A DNA stretch of 10,977 nucleotides from a bacterium (lineage in GTDB: Bacteria; CBDUZB01; JAGLHV01). Each line of letters opens with the position of its first letter. Position 1 is the first letter of the stretch. The stretch spans positions 1-10,977 of the forward strand of contig JAGLYT010000023.1 of NCBI GenBank assembly GCA_023132075.1. The letters run 5' to 3'. A model generated the notes under the pieces. That model was not told the origin of the DNA. It did not search any database and worked only from the letters and a program-made list of their open reading frames with translations. The translations under genes and the position numbers were made by a program. This document shows positions 1-6,232 of this stretch, piece after piece.

Positions 1-427
1 GTATTCCTGTATTCATATAAGCTTCGTTGTTATAACAAATATAGAGCATCCGATGTCCTCTTTCCATTGCTCCGGAAAGGGATTGAAATCCAATATCATA
101 AGTACCACCATCACCGCCAAAAGCAATGAATCTTATATCGTCTTTTATTTTTCCTTGTTTTTTCAAAGAACGATACGCAGATTCTATTCCACTGCATGTG
201 GCGGCCGAATTTTCAAATGCACTATGAAAAAAAGGAACTTTCCAGGCAGTGTAAGGAAAAATAGTAGAAGCCACTTCCAAACATCCGGTAGAACTGGTCA
301 CTATTACCGGTTCTTTGGCGGCCATCAATACCTGCCGGGCAACAATACCTGCTCCGCAACCGGCACAAAGCCGATGCCCTCCGGTAAAAAGCTCTTCTTT
401 TTTTGCTAGTTCTTTTAAATTAGCCAT
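1..427 (-). CDS. porB: 2-oxoacid (probably pyruvate):ferredoxin oxidoreductase, beta subunit (3' end cut by window edge)
   Basis: The beta subunit binds thiamine diphosphate and one 4Fe-4S cluster of the cytoplasmic oxidoreductase that converts pyruvate and CoA to acetyl-CoA, CO2 and reduced ferredoxin. Only the first 142 residues are in the window; the full protein is normally about 300. An early CAGCG motif gives two cluster cysteines (C21, C24), with a further candidate ligand at C49 in STGC. The thiamine-diphosphate motif is intact: [16 protein letters not shown] starts at G105 and the closing NN pair is at 133-134, in [11 protein letters not shown]. The ATG at 427 follows a GGGGG-rich Shine-Dalgarno-like stretch and lies 34 nt after the alpha-subunit stop. 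It is the last of four co-oriented por genes in this window. Pyruvate is the likeliest substrate, but 2-oxoisovalerate or another 2-oxoacid cannot be excluded from sequence alone. Confidence 0.95.
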   Translation of the reverse strand, partial: MANLKELAKKEELFTGGHRLCAGCGAGIVARQVLMAAKEPVIVTSSTGCLEVASTIFPYTAWKVPFFHSAFENSAATCSGIESAYRSLKKQGKIKDDIRFIAFGGDGGTYDIGFQSLSGAMERGHRMLYICYNNEAYMNTGI

Positions 428-461
428 AAATTTATAACCCCCAAGGTTTTTTTAATAAAAA

Positions 462-1646
462 TTACTCTCTTACTCCTAAATAGTTTACCCTTTGGGGAAT
501 TTCCCCCGTTTTAGCTATATCCTGCATCTGGGTATAAACCCCTTCAATCATTTCTAAGTTTATCTCTCTGCCGCCCAGCCCGAAAATATAATTGACTGTT
601 TGCGGCTTGTCCTTTAAATCATACATTGCCGAACGTACTTCATCAAAAAGCGGCCCGCCAAAAGAATCTATAGAATCAGCCCTGTCCATTACCGCTAAAA
701 CTTTAAGATGTGCTAATTCCTGCGCTAATTCCCGATAAGGAAAAGGCCTGAAAACCCTTAGTTTAAGTAATCCGGCTTTTATCCCTTTTTCTCTTAATTG
801 ATCAACAACTACTTTAGCTGTCCCAGCCGTAGAACCCATTACTAAAATAGCAATTTCCGCATCATCTAAGTGGTACTTTTCGTAAAATCCATATTTTCTA
901 CCGAATTTATCACCAAATTCTTTACCTATTTCCAAAATAATTTTCCCGGTATTGCACATTGCCTGAGCTAATTGCATCCTATGTTCGAAAAAATAATCCT
1001 GTAAATCCAAAGAACCTAACGTATAAGGCTTTTTTATATCCAACAAATACCGCTCCGGTCTATACTCGCCAATAAAATTTTTTACTTCGTTATCTGCAAT
1101 CATTTCCATTCTTTCCATACAGTGGCTGATAATAAAACCATCGGTGGTAACCATCCCGGGAATTTTTACCTGGGCATGTTCACAAATACGCACTGTCTGA
1201 AGGACATTATCATATGCTTCCTGGGAATTTTCCGAATAAATCTGTATCCACCCGGTATCCCTTGCTCCCATCGTATCACTATGATCGCAATGTATATTTA
1301 TCGGTGAAGAAAGAGCTCTGTTTACTTCGGGCATTACTATGGGTAACCGTAAACCGGCAGCAATATAAAGCATTTCATTCATCAGGGCCAACCCTTGTGA
1401 AGAAGTAACTGTCATTGCCCGTACTCCGGCTGCTGAAGCACCTATAGTGGCACTCATTGCACTGTGTTCCGATTCAACAGTGACAAAATCCGTTTTAACA
1501 TTGCCATCCGCTACAAATTGGGAAAAAAGCTGAACAACTTCTGTTGCCGGAGTAATAGGATATGCAGCGACAACATCAGGATTTATCTGACGCATTGCTT
1601 CTGCCATTGCCTCATTTCCGGTTTTAGCAACTATATTTTTAGACAT
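462..1646 (-). CDS. porA: 2-oxoacid (probably pyruvate):ferredoxin oxidoreductase, alpha subunit
   Basis: The alpha subunit carries the pyrimidine-binding half of the thiamine-diphosphate site and substrate-binding residues. At 394 residues it has the usual length for the four-subunit enzyme. Visible family motifs are AYPITPATE (28-36), the VESEHSAMSATIGASAAG segment (57-74) with the cofactor-activating Glu region, TSSQGLALMNE (81-91), and NRALSSPINIHCDHSD (109-124), which in this family contacts substrate and CoA. A second Rossmann-like domain (about 260-350) contains ILVMGSTAGTAK, and the FGGPLFDEVRS motif lies near residue 330. The ATG at 1646 lies 12-14 nt after AAAGGA, and the N-terminus matches the normal family start. 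It lies 41 nt after the delta gene and 34 nt before the beta gene, consistent with one transcript. The motifs look intact, so the enzyme is probably active. Confidence 0.96.
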   Translation of the reverse strand: MSKNIVAKTGNEAMAEAMRQINPDVVAAYPITPATEVVQLFSQFVADGNVKTDFVTVESEHSAMSATIGASAAGVRAMTVTSSQGLALMNEMLYIAAGLRLPIVMPEVNRALSSPINIHCDHSDTMGARDTGWIQIYSENSQEAYDNVLQTVRICEHAQVKIPGMVTTDGFIISHCMERMEMIADNEVKNFIGEYRPERYLLDIKKPYTLGSLDLQDYFFEHRMQLAQAMCNTGKIILEIGKEFGDKFGRKYGFYEKYHLDDAEIAILVMGSTAGTAKVVVDQLREKGIKAGLLKLRVFRPFPYRELAQELAHLKVLAVMDRADSIDSFGGPLFDEVRSAMYDLKDKPQTVNYIFGLGGREINLEMIEGVYTQMQDIAKTGEIPQRVNYLGVRE

Positions 1647-1687
1647 TTTTTATCTTTACATCCTTTCTTTAGTAAAAAATTTCTTTT

Positions 1688-1987
1688 TTATTTTTCTGCC
1701 TTATTTTCTTCGACCATAGTTATTGCTTTTATTTTCGGAGGACAAACCTGAGCACAAATACCGCAACCCTTACAATACCTCAAGTCTATCTCTTTAACCT
1801 TCCCGTCTTCCACTTTGATAGCGGAATCAGGACAATAAGCCCAGCAAATAAGACAATTGATACATTTTTCCTCATCGTGAATCGGCCGATCACTTCGCCA
1901 GCTCCCCGTTTCAAAATCCAAGGCCGTTCCTGCTTCCAATAAATCCCCTGCCGGTAATTCTTTATATCCTAATTTCTTTTTATTCAC
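1688..1987 (-). CDS. porD: 2-oxoacid (probably pyruvate):ferredoxin oxidoreductase, delta subunit (2x[4Fe-4S] ferredoxin-like)
   Basis: This 99-residue subunit relays electrons from the thiamine-diphosphate/cluster core to external ferredoxin. Two complete CxxCxxCxxxCP motifs are visible: CINCLICWAYCP (about 43-54) and CKGCGICAQVCP (about 73-84), together binding two 4Fe-4S clusters. The N-terminal half includes the GSWRSDRPIH segment typical of PorD before the first cluster. The start is GTG, not ATG. The best Shine-Dalgarno, GGGAGG, lies 12 nt upstream, which is rather far, and is in the loop of a possible 5-bp hairpin. The gene lies between the gamma gene (67-nt gap) and the alpha gene (41-nt gap), in the classic gamma-delta-alpha-beta order. 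Function is clear from the cluster motifs plus context; substrate is inferred. Confidence 0.95.
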   Translation of the reverse strand: MNKKKLGYKELPAGDLLEAGTALDFETGSWRSDRPIHDEEKCINCLICWAYCPDSAIKVEDGKVKEIDLRYCKGCGICAQVCPPKIKAITMVEENKAEK

Positions 1988-2054
1988 CCTTGGTTTTTAC
2001 CTCCCAAACCTCTTTTTATTCTTTTTTTGTGACCCTCTAAAAAAATGAAAATTT

Positions 2055-2633
2055 TTATTCGCTTTGAACCTCTTCGTATGCTTTTTTAATCGATTGAATG
2101 TTTCCGTCTATAACTTCCGGCTTATGTGCAAACTTTTTTTCCAGTTTCTTTCGGGTGTCATTTAATACCCCTTCGAGAGCTAATATATTCGTTGCTTTTA
2201 CCAGAGCTCCCATCATCGGAGTATTCGGTTTATTTAAACCAAAACATTCCTTAGCAATACGCCCGGCATCTACCGTATAAACCTTCCCTTTTTTTATCCC
2301 TAACGTTTCCCGCATTTTCTGAGGTGTAAGGTTGGTATTTACAATTATCGTCCCCTCCTCCCCCAGTCCTGAAGTAACCTCTACCTGTCCAATCAATGTT
2401 GCATCTAATATTATAACCACTTCCGGGGCGGTCACTCCACAATGAAGCGTTATTGGATCATCGCTTAACCGATTGAATGATTGCACCGGTGCTCCCATTC
2501 TTTCCGGACCGTACTCCGGAAAAGCCTGAACATATTTCCCTGTAGATAAAGCTGCTTCCGCAAAAAGCAAAGCGACTGTTTTTGCCCCTTGCCCTCCCCG
2601 GCCATGCCATCTAATTTCTATCAAGTCTTTCAT
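2055..2633 (-). CDS. porC: 2-oxoacid (probably pyruvate):ferredoxin oxidoreductase, gamma subunit
   Basis: The gamma subunit is a structural/catalytic partner that completes the coenzyme-A-facing part of the oxidoreductase. The 192-residue protein opens with the family hallmark IRWHGRGGQGAKT (7-19), followed by FPEYGPERMGAPVQSFNR (about 38-55). APEVVIILDATL, Asn-rich loops and an NTPMMGALVKA segment (about 136-147) follow, all typical of this family. Length is normal. The ATG at 2633 has only a short purine-rich sequence (GAGGGG) upstream. It is the first gene of the por cluster in the direction of transcription, and the 289-nt spacer before it is the natural place for the operon promoter. 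The single-domain gamma protein argues for the four-subunit archaeal/Thermotoga-type enzyme, not the fused single-chain enzyme. Confidence 0.95.
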   Translation of the reverse strand: MKDLIEIRWHGRGGQGAKTVALLFAEAALSTGKYVQAFPEYGPERMGAPVQSFNRLSDDPITLHCGVTAPEVVIILDATLIGQVEVTSGLGEEGTIIVNTNLTPQKMRETLGIKKGKVYTVDAGRIAKECFGLNKPNTPMMGALVKATNILALEGVLNDTRKKLEKKFAHKPEVIDGNIQSIKKAYEEVQSE

Positions 2634-2674
2634 TCTTTTTTCCCCTCAACCTATAGAGTAATATCAAAAATGTT

Positions 2675-2697
2675 CGGTCTCGCCTCGGCGAAGCCCG
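2675..2697 (-). terminator. GC-rich imperfect hairpin with downstream T5 (possible attenuator or dispersed palindrome)
   Basis: This is a GC-rich island in AT-rich spacer. The core TCGCCTCGGCGA (2680-2691) is self-complementary, and the outer CGG/CCG bases can extend it with one mismatch and one bulge, giving about 8 pairs. On the minus strand it is followed by four bases and then TTTTT (2666-2670), a weak terminator-like layout about 40 nt before porC. The stem is short and the T-run modest. A short dispersed palindromic repeat is an equally good reading. Confidence 0.3.
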
Positions 2698-2707
2698 GGT
2701 AATTCAT

Positions 2708-2788
2708 TTATATCTCTAATAATTGTGAAATATTTTTTGTCTTTTCCTTATCCTCTTTAACTAATGACCAATCCAACCAATAAAACAA
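2708..2788 (-). CDS. Possible 26-residue leader peptide or gene remnant upstream of porC
   Basis: On the minus strand AAGGAGGAG (2796-2804) is followed, after an ideal 7-nt spacer, by TTG and a 26-codon frame ending in TAA. The product begins with an aromatic stretch (FYWLDW, two Trp) and continues as a charged, Lys/Glu-rich helix-like segment (VKEDKEKTKNISQLLEI). I do not recognise it. The ribosome-binding site is better than that of several real genes in the window, which is the only strong argument for translation. It ends 10 nt before a GC-rich hairpin, so it could be a leader peptide; a decayed gene fragment or chance are equally possible. Confidence 0.28.
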   Translation of the reverse strand: MFYWLDWSLVKEDKEKTKNISQLLEI

Positions 2789-2851
2789 ATCTAAACTCCT
2801 CCTTACAGACTGGCGGACAGGCAATTAAACCGTTTCTATTACTAACTATCC

Positions 2852-2857
2852 ATTATA
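2852..2857 (-). promoter_or_regulatory. Possible -10 element (TATAAT) for the por cluster
   Basis: On the minus strand this reads TATAAT, a perfect sigma-70-type -10. No good -35 sits at 16-18 nt; the nearest TTG-containing hexamer (TTGGTA) is 21 nt upstream. In AT-rich DNA a lone TATAAT can arise by chance, so the call rests mainly on its place in the only sizeable gap before porC. Transcription would begin near 2845 and give a leader of about 210 nt. Confidence 0.25.
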
Positions 2858-2922
2858 TTCAAAAATACTCTTCTTTATTACCAATTAAAGGAGCGTTTTT
2901 TTATAGAAAATTCGAATTACTT

Positions 2923-3738
2923 TTACTCTGGAATAACGGTAGTTGTTTCTTTGTTATCACCACTCAAAACCAAATAAAAACTTATCCAGGAACCGGTTAT
3001 ACAAACCATCATAAAACTACCTATTGCTCCGTTTAATATAGCCCCGACAATTCTTTGCAATGTAATATTTCCCATATTCCCGATAAGCAAAGCTATCAAT
3101 CCAATAACCACAGAAATTCCTACATAAATAAGTAACCACAAAACCAATAACCCTAAAACTTTACCAAAAAACTTTTTTACAAAAGAAACACTTCTTTTCA
3201 CTGCCGGTATAACCCCTGTTTCTTCTACCACCAAAATAAAATACGCGGGAAAAAGAAAGAACATAACCGAAATAATCGCAAATACTCCCAAAAGCAAGAA
3301 GACGGTAGAAATAATTCCTCCTATTGTTGCCCCGGCAATCAAAGTAATTAATGCACTAATTCCTCCTGTTACCAACAAAAGAATTAAAACAATCCCTATC
3401 ATAAAAAAACCTAAACCTAATAAACGAAGGAAAAATTTCCTGGCATAACTTATAAAAAACTTACTTAACTTTACCTTTTCTTTCCATTTGACAAAATCCC
3501 TGACTACACCTAAAACTCCACCCTGAACAAAAATACCTACTCCCATAGCAAGAAGAACAAATGCAATCACCGGCAAAAAGTTTATTTCCTCCAAAGGTCG
3601 AGGCGTTGCTGTAGGTCCTAATCCAAACAAAAACCCTACACCACTCATCAACAAGTTAACACAAAACAACAAAATAATCAAAGCCATATTTTGCTTTCCA
3701 ATAACAAACCCTTTTTTTATCGCTTCCCCTATCTTCAT
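2923..3738 (-). CDS. Polytopic integral membrane protein, unknown function (about six membrane segments)
   Basis: This 271-residue protein is strongly hydrophobic and has no signal peptide cleavage site. Likely membrane segments are at about 18-40, 53-77, 104-137 (one long or two short), 142-171, 193-219 and 230-258. Lys/Arg-rich loops lie at 80-104 and 181-193. The stretch VEETGVIPAVKRSVSFVKKFFGK (171-193), between two membrane segments, resembles the conserved 'EA-KRS' loop of loosely related membrane domains, such as that found with some glycerophosphodiesterases. This is a resemblance only. No catalytic or transport motif is visible. The ATG at 3738 has an excellent Shine-Dalgarno, AAGGAGG at 3745-3751, six nt away. 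It has its own promoter and is probably transcribed apart from recR upstream. Neighbours give no clear functional hint. Confidence 0.85.
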   Translation of the reverse strand: MKIGEAIKKGFVIGKQNMALIILLFCVNLLMSGVGFLFGLGPTATPRPLEEINFLPVIAFVLLAMGVGIFVQGGVLGVVRDFVKWKEKVKLSKFFISYARKFFLRLLGLGFFMIGIVLILLLVTGGISALITLIAGATIGGIISTVFLLLGVFAIISVMFFLFPAYFILVVEETGVIPAVKRSVSFVKKFFGKVLGLLVLWLLIYVGISVVIGLIALLIGNMGNITLQRIVGAILNGAIGSFMMVCITGSWISFYLVLSGDNKETTTVIPE

Positions 3739-3846
3739 TTTTTTCCTCCTTCCAATTTAATTTTTTCTTCTTTTAAAATTTTGCTTTTAAGACACTTCCC
3801 CCTTTCTCTAAAGCACCCTTTTCAAAGACTCTTCTTCAAAGAAAAC

Positions 3847-3876
3847 ATTCTACAATATTTCGCTTACATCTGTCAA
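3847..3876 (-). promoter_or_regulatory. Near-consensus sigma-70-type promoter for the membrane-protein gene
   Basis: The minus strand reads TTGACA (3871-3876), 18 nt, then TAGAAT (3847-3852): a perfect -35 and a 5/6 -10. The start point would be near 3840, leaving a leader of about 100 nt before the ATG at 3738, which carries AAGGAGG. It sits in the 156-nt gap just after recR, where a new transcription unit would be expected to begin. It is the best promoter seen in the window. Confidence 0.75.
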
Positions 3877-3894
3877 CCTTGGGTTTATTTTTTA

Positions 3895-4494
3895 TTACAT
3901 TTCCCTTCTTCCCTCAATTGATTTTGCTAACGTCCTTGCATCGGTATATTCCAAAGCACTTCCTATCGAAATCCCCTGGGCTAAACGGGTAACTTTCACA
4001 CCCAGCGGTTTTATCAATCCGGACAGATACGTTGCAGTTGCTTCTCCTGTCACATTAGGATTCGTAGCAATAATTATTTCTGAAATTTGTTCCGTTTGAA
4101 TCCTTTTCATTAAAGCTGTTATCTTAAGATCGTCCGGCCCTATTGCATCCAAAGGAGAAAGAGCTCCCATTAAAACATGATATCTTCCGTTATAGCTTCC
4201 CCCTTTTTCTATCGCCGGGATATCATACGTTCTTTCCACAACACAAAGAACTTTTTCGTCTCGCCTGGAATCCCGGCAAATAGAACATACCTCCTCTTCC
4301 GTTATATTATAACAAAGAGAACAGTGATGTATTTTACTCTTTACTTCTTTTATTGCGCTAATGATTTCCTCTGTCTCTTGCAAAGACATTTTAAAGATAT
4401 GAATTCCTATTCTTTCAGCCATTCGGGACCCAATTCCTGGTAAGTCGCGCAGTTTTTTTATCAACTTTTCCATAGATGAAATATTAGAACTCAT
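3895..4494 (-). CDS. recR: Recombination protein RecR
   Basis: RecR works with RecO (and RecF where present) to load RecA at single-strand gaps. The 199-residue length is normal. Visible in order: a helix-hairpin-helix at LRDLPGIGSRMAERI (15-29); a C4 zinc finger with C58, C61, C70 and C73; a Toprim domain with VVERTYDIPAIEKGG (85-99), YHVLMGALSPLDAIGPDDL (105-123) and TNPNVTGEATATYLSGL (144-160); and the C-terminal TRLAQGISIGSALEYTDARTL block (169-189). The ATG at 4494 directly abuts the dnaX stop (TAA|ATG). GGAG at 4503-4506, inside the end of dnaX, supplies the ribosome-binding site eight nt away, so translation is probably coupled. An internal Met at residue 8 is closer to the usual family start, but the upstream ATG has the better-placed Shine-Dalgarno. 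Confidence 0.97.
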   Translation of the reverse strand: MSSNISSMEKLIKKLRDLPGIGSRMAERIGIHIFKMSLQETEEIISAIKEVKSKIHHCSLCYNITEEEVCSICRDSRRDEKVLCVVERTYDIPAIEKGGSYNGRYHVLMGALSPLDAIGPDDLKITALMKRIQTEQISEIIIATNPNVTGEATATYLSGLIKPLGVKVTRLAQGISIGSALEYTDARTLAKSIEGRREM

Positions 4495-6120
4495 TTAGTT
4501 TGCTCCGTTCATTATTCTGCCGTCAAACATATCTATTACTTTTTGGGTATAGGGATGTATTTCCTCTTTTTCTTTTTTTTCTTCGGGCAACAAAGAAGAA
4601 TCCGCTTTTTTTTCGTTTAAGATACAAGTTATTTTGGCTTTTTTTCCGGTTACCTTTTCAATTACTTTCACAATCATTTTCGAATTCTTTTCTATCCCTT
4701 TTAAATAAAACATATCCTCTTTCGAGAATTCAAAAACATAATTATTCCCTTCTGCTTTTTTTCTAATTTTCGCTCTGGATAAAAAAACTCCTACCGATTG
4801 TTTCTGTAAATTAATTTCTTTCAGAATTTCATCCCATCCGGTATTTGAAAATTCCGCCTCTGTGGCTGTATTTTCCGTTTTTTTAATTTTTAATGTTTCT
4901 TTTTTTTCTTCTTCGAAAGAGCATTTTTTTTCTTCTTCGCTATTTTCGTCAGTTTCACTTGTTTCCCCGGATATTTCACTAACTTCCCGTTGTAAGACAC
5001 TAATTTTGTTAATAATCTCATCAATCCCTACATATGGCCGGCTTAATTTAATCAGTGTTATTTCTAAAACCAGTTGAGGATCTTCACTCCATTTCATTCT
5101 CTCCTGAGCTGCGGAAAGTAACTCTATAATAAACAAAAATCGTTCAATAGAAAAACCCTCTTTCCTTTTGTTTAAGTTTTCTCTCTCTTTATCTGACTTT
5201 TCCGTAAAAAGAACACTTTCTTCACCAGCTATTTTAGCCATTAACAAATCACGAAAATATTGTTTTAATTCTGCATTTAATTGGTGAACATCATATCCTG
5301 AATTTACTATTTCTTTCAAAAAAGAAAGCAATTCCCGGGAACTATTTCCTGCAATTAAATCAAAAAATTTACTCAAAATTTCATCGGGTAAAATACCCAG
5401 CAAGGCAATTATGTCCTCTTCCTTTTTTTCCTCTCCTTCCAACGAAATAACCTGCTCAAAAACACTCAACGCATCCCTTAAACTTCCTGCTCCTTGCTTC
5501 GCAACCAAACTAAGAGCACTTTGTTCTATTAGGATTTTTTCCTTATCTACTATATATTCCAAGTGTTTTTTTATTTCATTGAAAGAAAGCAACTTAAAAT
5601 TAAATCGCTGGCATCTTGATAAAATAGTTGCCGGAATTTTATGGGGTTCGGTAGTTGCTAAAATAAAAATAACATGTCCGGGAGGCTCTTCCAAGGTTTT
5701 GAGTAATGCGTTAAAAGCATCTGTAGTTAACATATGTACTTCGTCAATGATATATACTTTGTATTTGTTCCCGCTGGGAGCAAATTTTACATTTTCCTTT
5801 AAACTCCTGATTTCGTCAATTCCCCGGTTAGAAGCACCATCTATTTCTAAAACATCTAAAGATCTCCCTTCGGCTATTTCCCGGCAGGAGGTACATTCAG
5901 TACAAGGTTGAGGAGTGGGCCCTTTCTTACAATTTACGGCTTTAGCTAAAATTCTGGCCATAGTTGTTTTTCCCACACCCCGTGAGCCTGAAAACAAAAA
6001 AGCATGAGCAATCCTTTTTGAGGCAATACTGTTTTTCAGGACCCGGGCAATGTGCGTTTGCCCTATTACTTCCTCAAATTTCTGCGGCCTATATTTCCGG
6101 GCTAAAACCAAATAAGACAT
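4495..6120 (-). CDS. dnaX: DNA polymerase III subunit tau/gamma (clamp-loader ATPase)
   Basis: DnaX is the motor of the clamp loader that places the DnaN clamp on primed DNA, and as tau it links the polymerases and helicase. From MSYLVLARKYRPQKFEEVIGQ the protein has 541 residues. Motifs: Walker A GSRGVGKT (45-52); zinc ligands C64, C73, C76, C79; Walker B VYIIDEVHML (122-131); the SRC arginine-finger motif (168-170); sensor 2 GSLRDAL (212-218). Domain III ends near 360. An acidic/Lys-rich linker (380-420) leads to a tau C-terminal domain beginning near GWDEILKEI (428-436). The frame stays open to 6186, but those 22 extra codons lie partly inside the tRNA gene. The ATG at 6120 has AAAAGGA (6127-6133) six nt upstream and matches the family start. 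Tandem A8 tracts in the linker may yield a gamma form. At 541 residues it is shorter than the E. coli protein (643). Confidence 0.97.
   Translation of the reverse strand: MSYLVLARKYRPQKFEEVIGQTHIARVLKNSIASKRIAHAFLFSGSRGVGKTTMARILAKAVNCKKGPTPQPCTECTSCREIAEGRSLDVLEIDGASNRGIDEIRSLKENVKFAPSGNKYKVYIIDEVHMLTTDAFNALLKTLEEPPGHVIFILATTEPHKIPATILSRCQRFNFKLLSFNEIKKHLEYIVDKEKILIEQSALSLVAKQGAGSLRDALSVFEQVISLEGEEKKEEDIIALLGILPDEILSKFFDLIAGNSSRELLSFLKEIVNSGYDVHQLNAELKQYFRDLLMAKIAGEESVLFTEKSDKERENLNKRKEGFSIERFLFIIELLSAAQERMKWSEDPQLVLEITLIKLSRPYVGIDEIINKISVLQREVSEISGETSETDENSEEEKKCSFEEEKKETLKIKKTENTATEAEFSNTGWDEILKEINLQKQSVGVFLSRAKIRKKAEGNNYVFEFSKEDMFYLKGIEKNSKMIVKVIEKVTGKKAKITCILNEKKADSSLLPEEKKEKEEIHPYTQKVIDMFDGRIMNGAN
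4900..4931 (-). other. Tandem A8 slippery tracts in dnaX (candidate tau/gamma frameshift site)
   Basis: In the dnaX coding sense, GAAGAAGAAAAAAAA occurs twice, 24 nt apart: one A8 tract is at 4931-4924 and the other at 4907-4900. Each contains an A AAA AAA heptamer in the phase needed for -1 slippage. After a -1 shift at the first tract the frame adds 13 codons and ends in TAA, giving a product of 412 residues; the second tract shares that stop. A +1 shift at the first tract also meets TAA within about a dozen codons. The short product would keep the ATPase and collar domains and lose the tau C-terminal domain, like the E. coli gamma subunit (431). No strong downstream stem-loop is visible, so transcriptional slippage is as likely as ribosomal. 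Confidence 0.45.
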
Positions 6121-6126
6121 TTTTTT

Positions 6127-6133
6127 TCCTTTT
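6127..6133 (-). promoter_or_regulatory. Ribosome-binding site that fixes the dnaX start
   Basis: The minus strand reads AAAAGGA here, six nt before the ATG at 6120. It lies between the 3' end of the tRNA and dnaX. It supports starting dnaX at MSYLVLARKYRP and not at the upstream in-frame start at 6186, which is inside the tRNA gene. Confidence 0.75.
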
Positions 6134-6153
6134 AGAAATGGAATATTTTTTTG

Positions 6154-6226
6154 TGGAGCAGGCGGGAGTCGAACCCGCGGCCTCACCCGTGCGAGGGGTG
6201 CACTCTCCCAGCTGAGCTACTGCCCC
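6154..6226 (-). tRNA. tRNA-Ala (anticodon CGC, reads GCG)
   Basis: The 73-nt gene folds into a full cloverleaf. The acceptor stem GGGGCAG/CTGCTCC contains the G3:U70 wobble pair that is the alanine identity signal. The D arm is GCTC/GAGT with AGCTGGGA in the loop. The anticodon stem CACCC/GGGTG holds loop CTCGCAC, giving anticodon CGC at 6191-6193. The T arm GCGGG/CCCGC has loop TTCGACT, and the discriminator base is A. CCA is not encoded: the base after A73 begins CAAAA, so CCA must be added by nucleotidyltransferase. The gene starts 6 nt after the stop of the barrel-protein gene and ends 33 nt before dnaX on the same strand, so it is probably cut from a longer transcript. Confidence 0.97.
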
Positions 6227-6232
6227 TGAAAA

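Larger units (their letters stand above)
2634..2922 (-). promoter_or_regulatory. 289-nt spacer and presumed leader upstream of porC
   Basis: There is no long minus-strand gene here, and a 90-codon plus-strand frame crossing it resembles nothing. In the direction of transcription it holds a TATAAT hexamer (2852-2857), a GC-rich 17-mer (2806-2822), a strong Shine-Dalgarno (2796-2804) followed by a 26-codon frame, then a GC-rich hairpin (2675-2697) with T5 after it, then porC. The order promoter, short ORF, hairpin, structural gene resembles an attenuator-type leader, but every element is weak on its own. I see no clear terminator for the upstream membrane-protein gene. Confidence 0.4.

Noticed and set aside
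53-409. A 118-codon plus-strand frame opposite porB
   Set aside because: It is antisense to a clearly conserved coding frame and has no recognisable protein features.
2901-2925. AATTCGAATT palindrome just after the membrane-protein stop as a terminator
   Set aside because: The stem is only A/T-rich pairs around CG and is not followed by a convincing T-run in the direction of transcription.
2970-2990. A TTATCCAGG string resembling a DnaA box
   Set aside because: It is a single imperfect match inside a coding region with no cluster of boxes nearby, so it does not mark an origin.
2764-3036. A 90-codon plus-strand frame over the por spacer and the end of the membrane-protein gene
   Set aside because: It has no convincing ribosome-binding site or family resemblance, and overlaps the end of a well-supported minus-strand gene.
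5411-5911. A 166-codon plus-strand frame inside dnaX
   Set aside because: It lies entirely antisense to the conserved ATPase and collar domains of DnaX; its length follows from the AT-rich codon bias of the true gene.
6121-6186. A 22-codon N-terminal extension of dnaX starting at 6186
   Set aside because: The extension is translated tRNA-Ala sequence plus the short spacer. The ATG at 6120 has a proper ribosome-binding site and begins the family-typical MSYLVLARKYRP.
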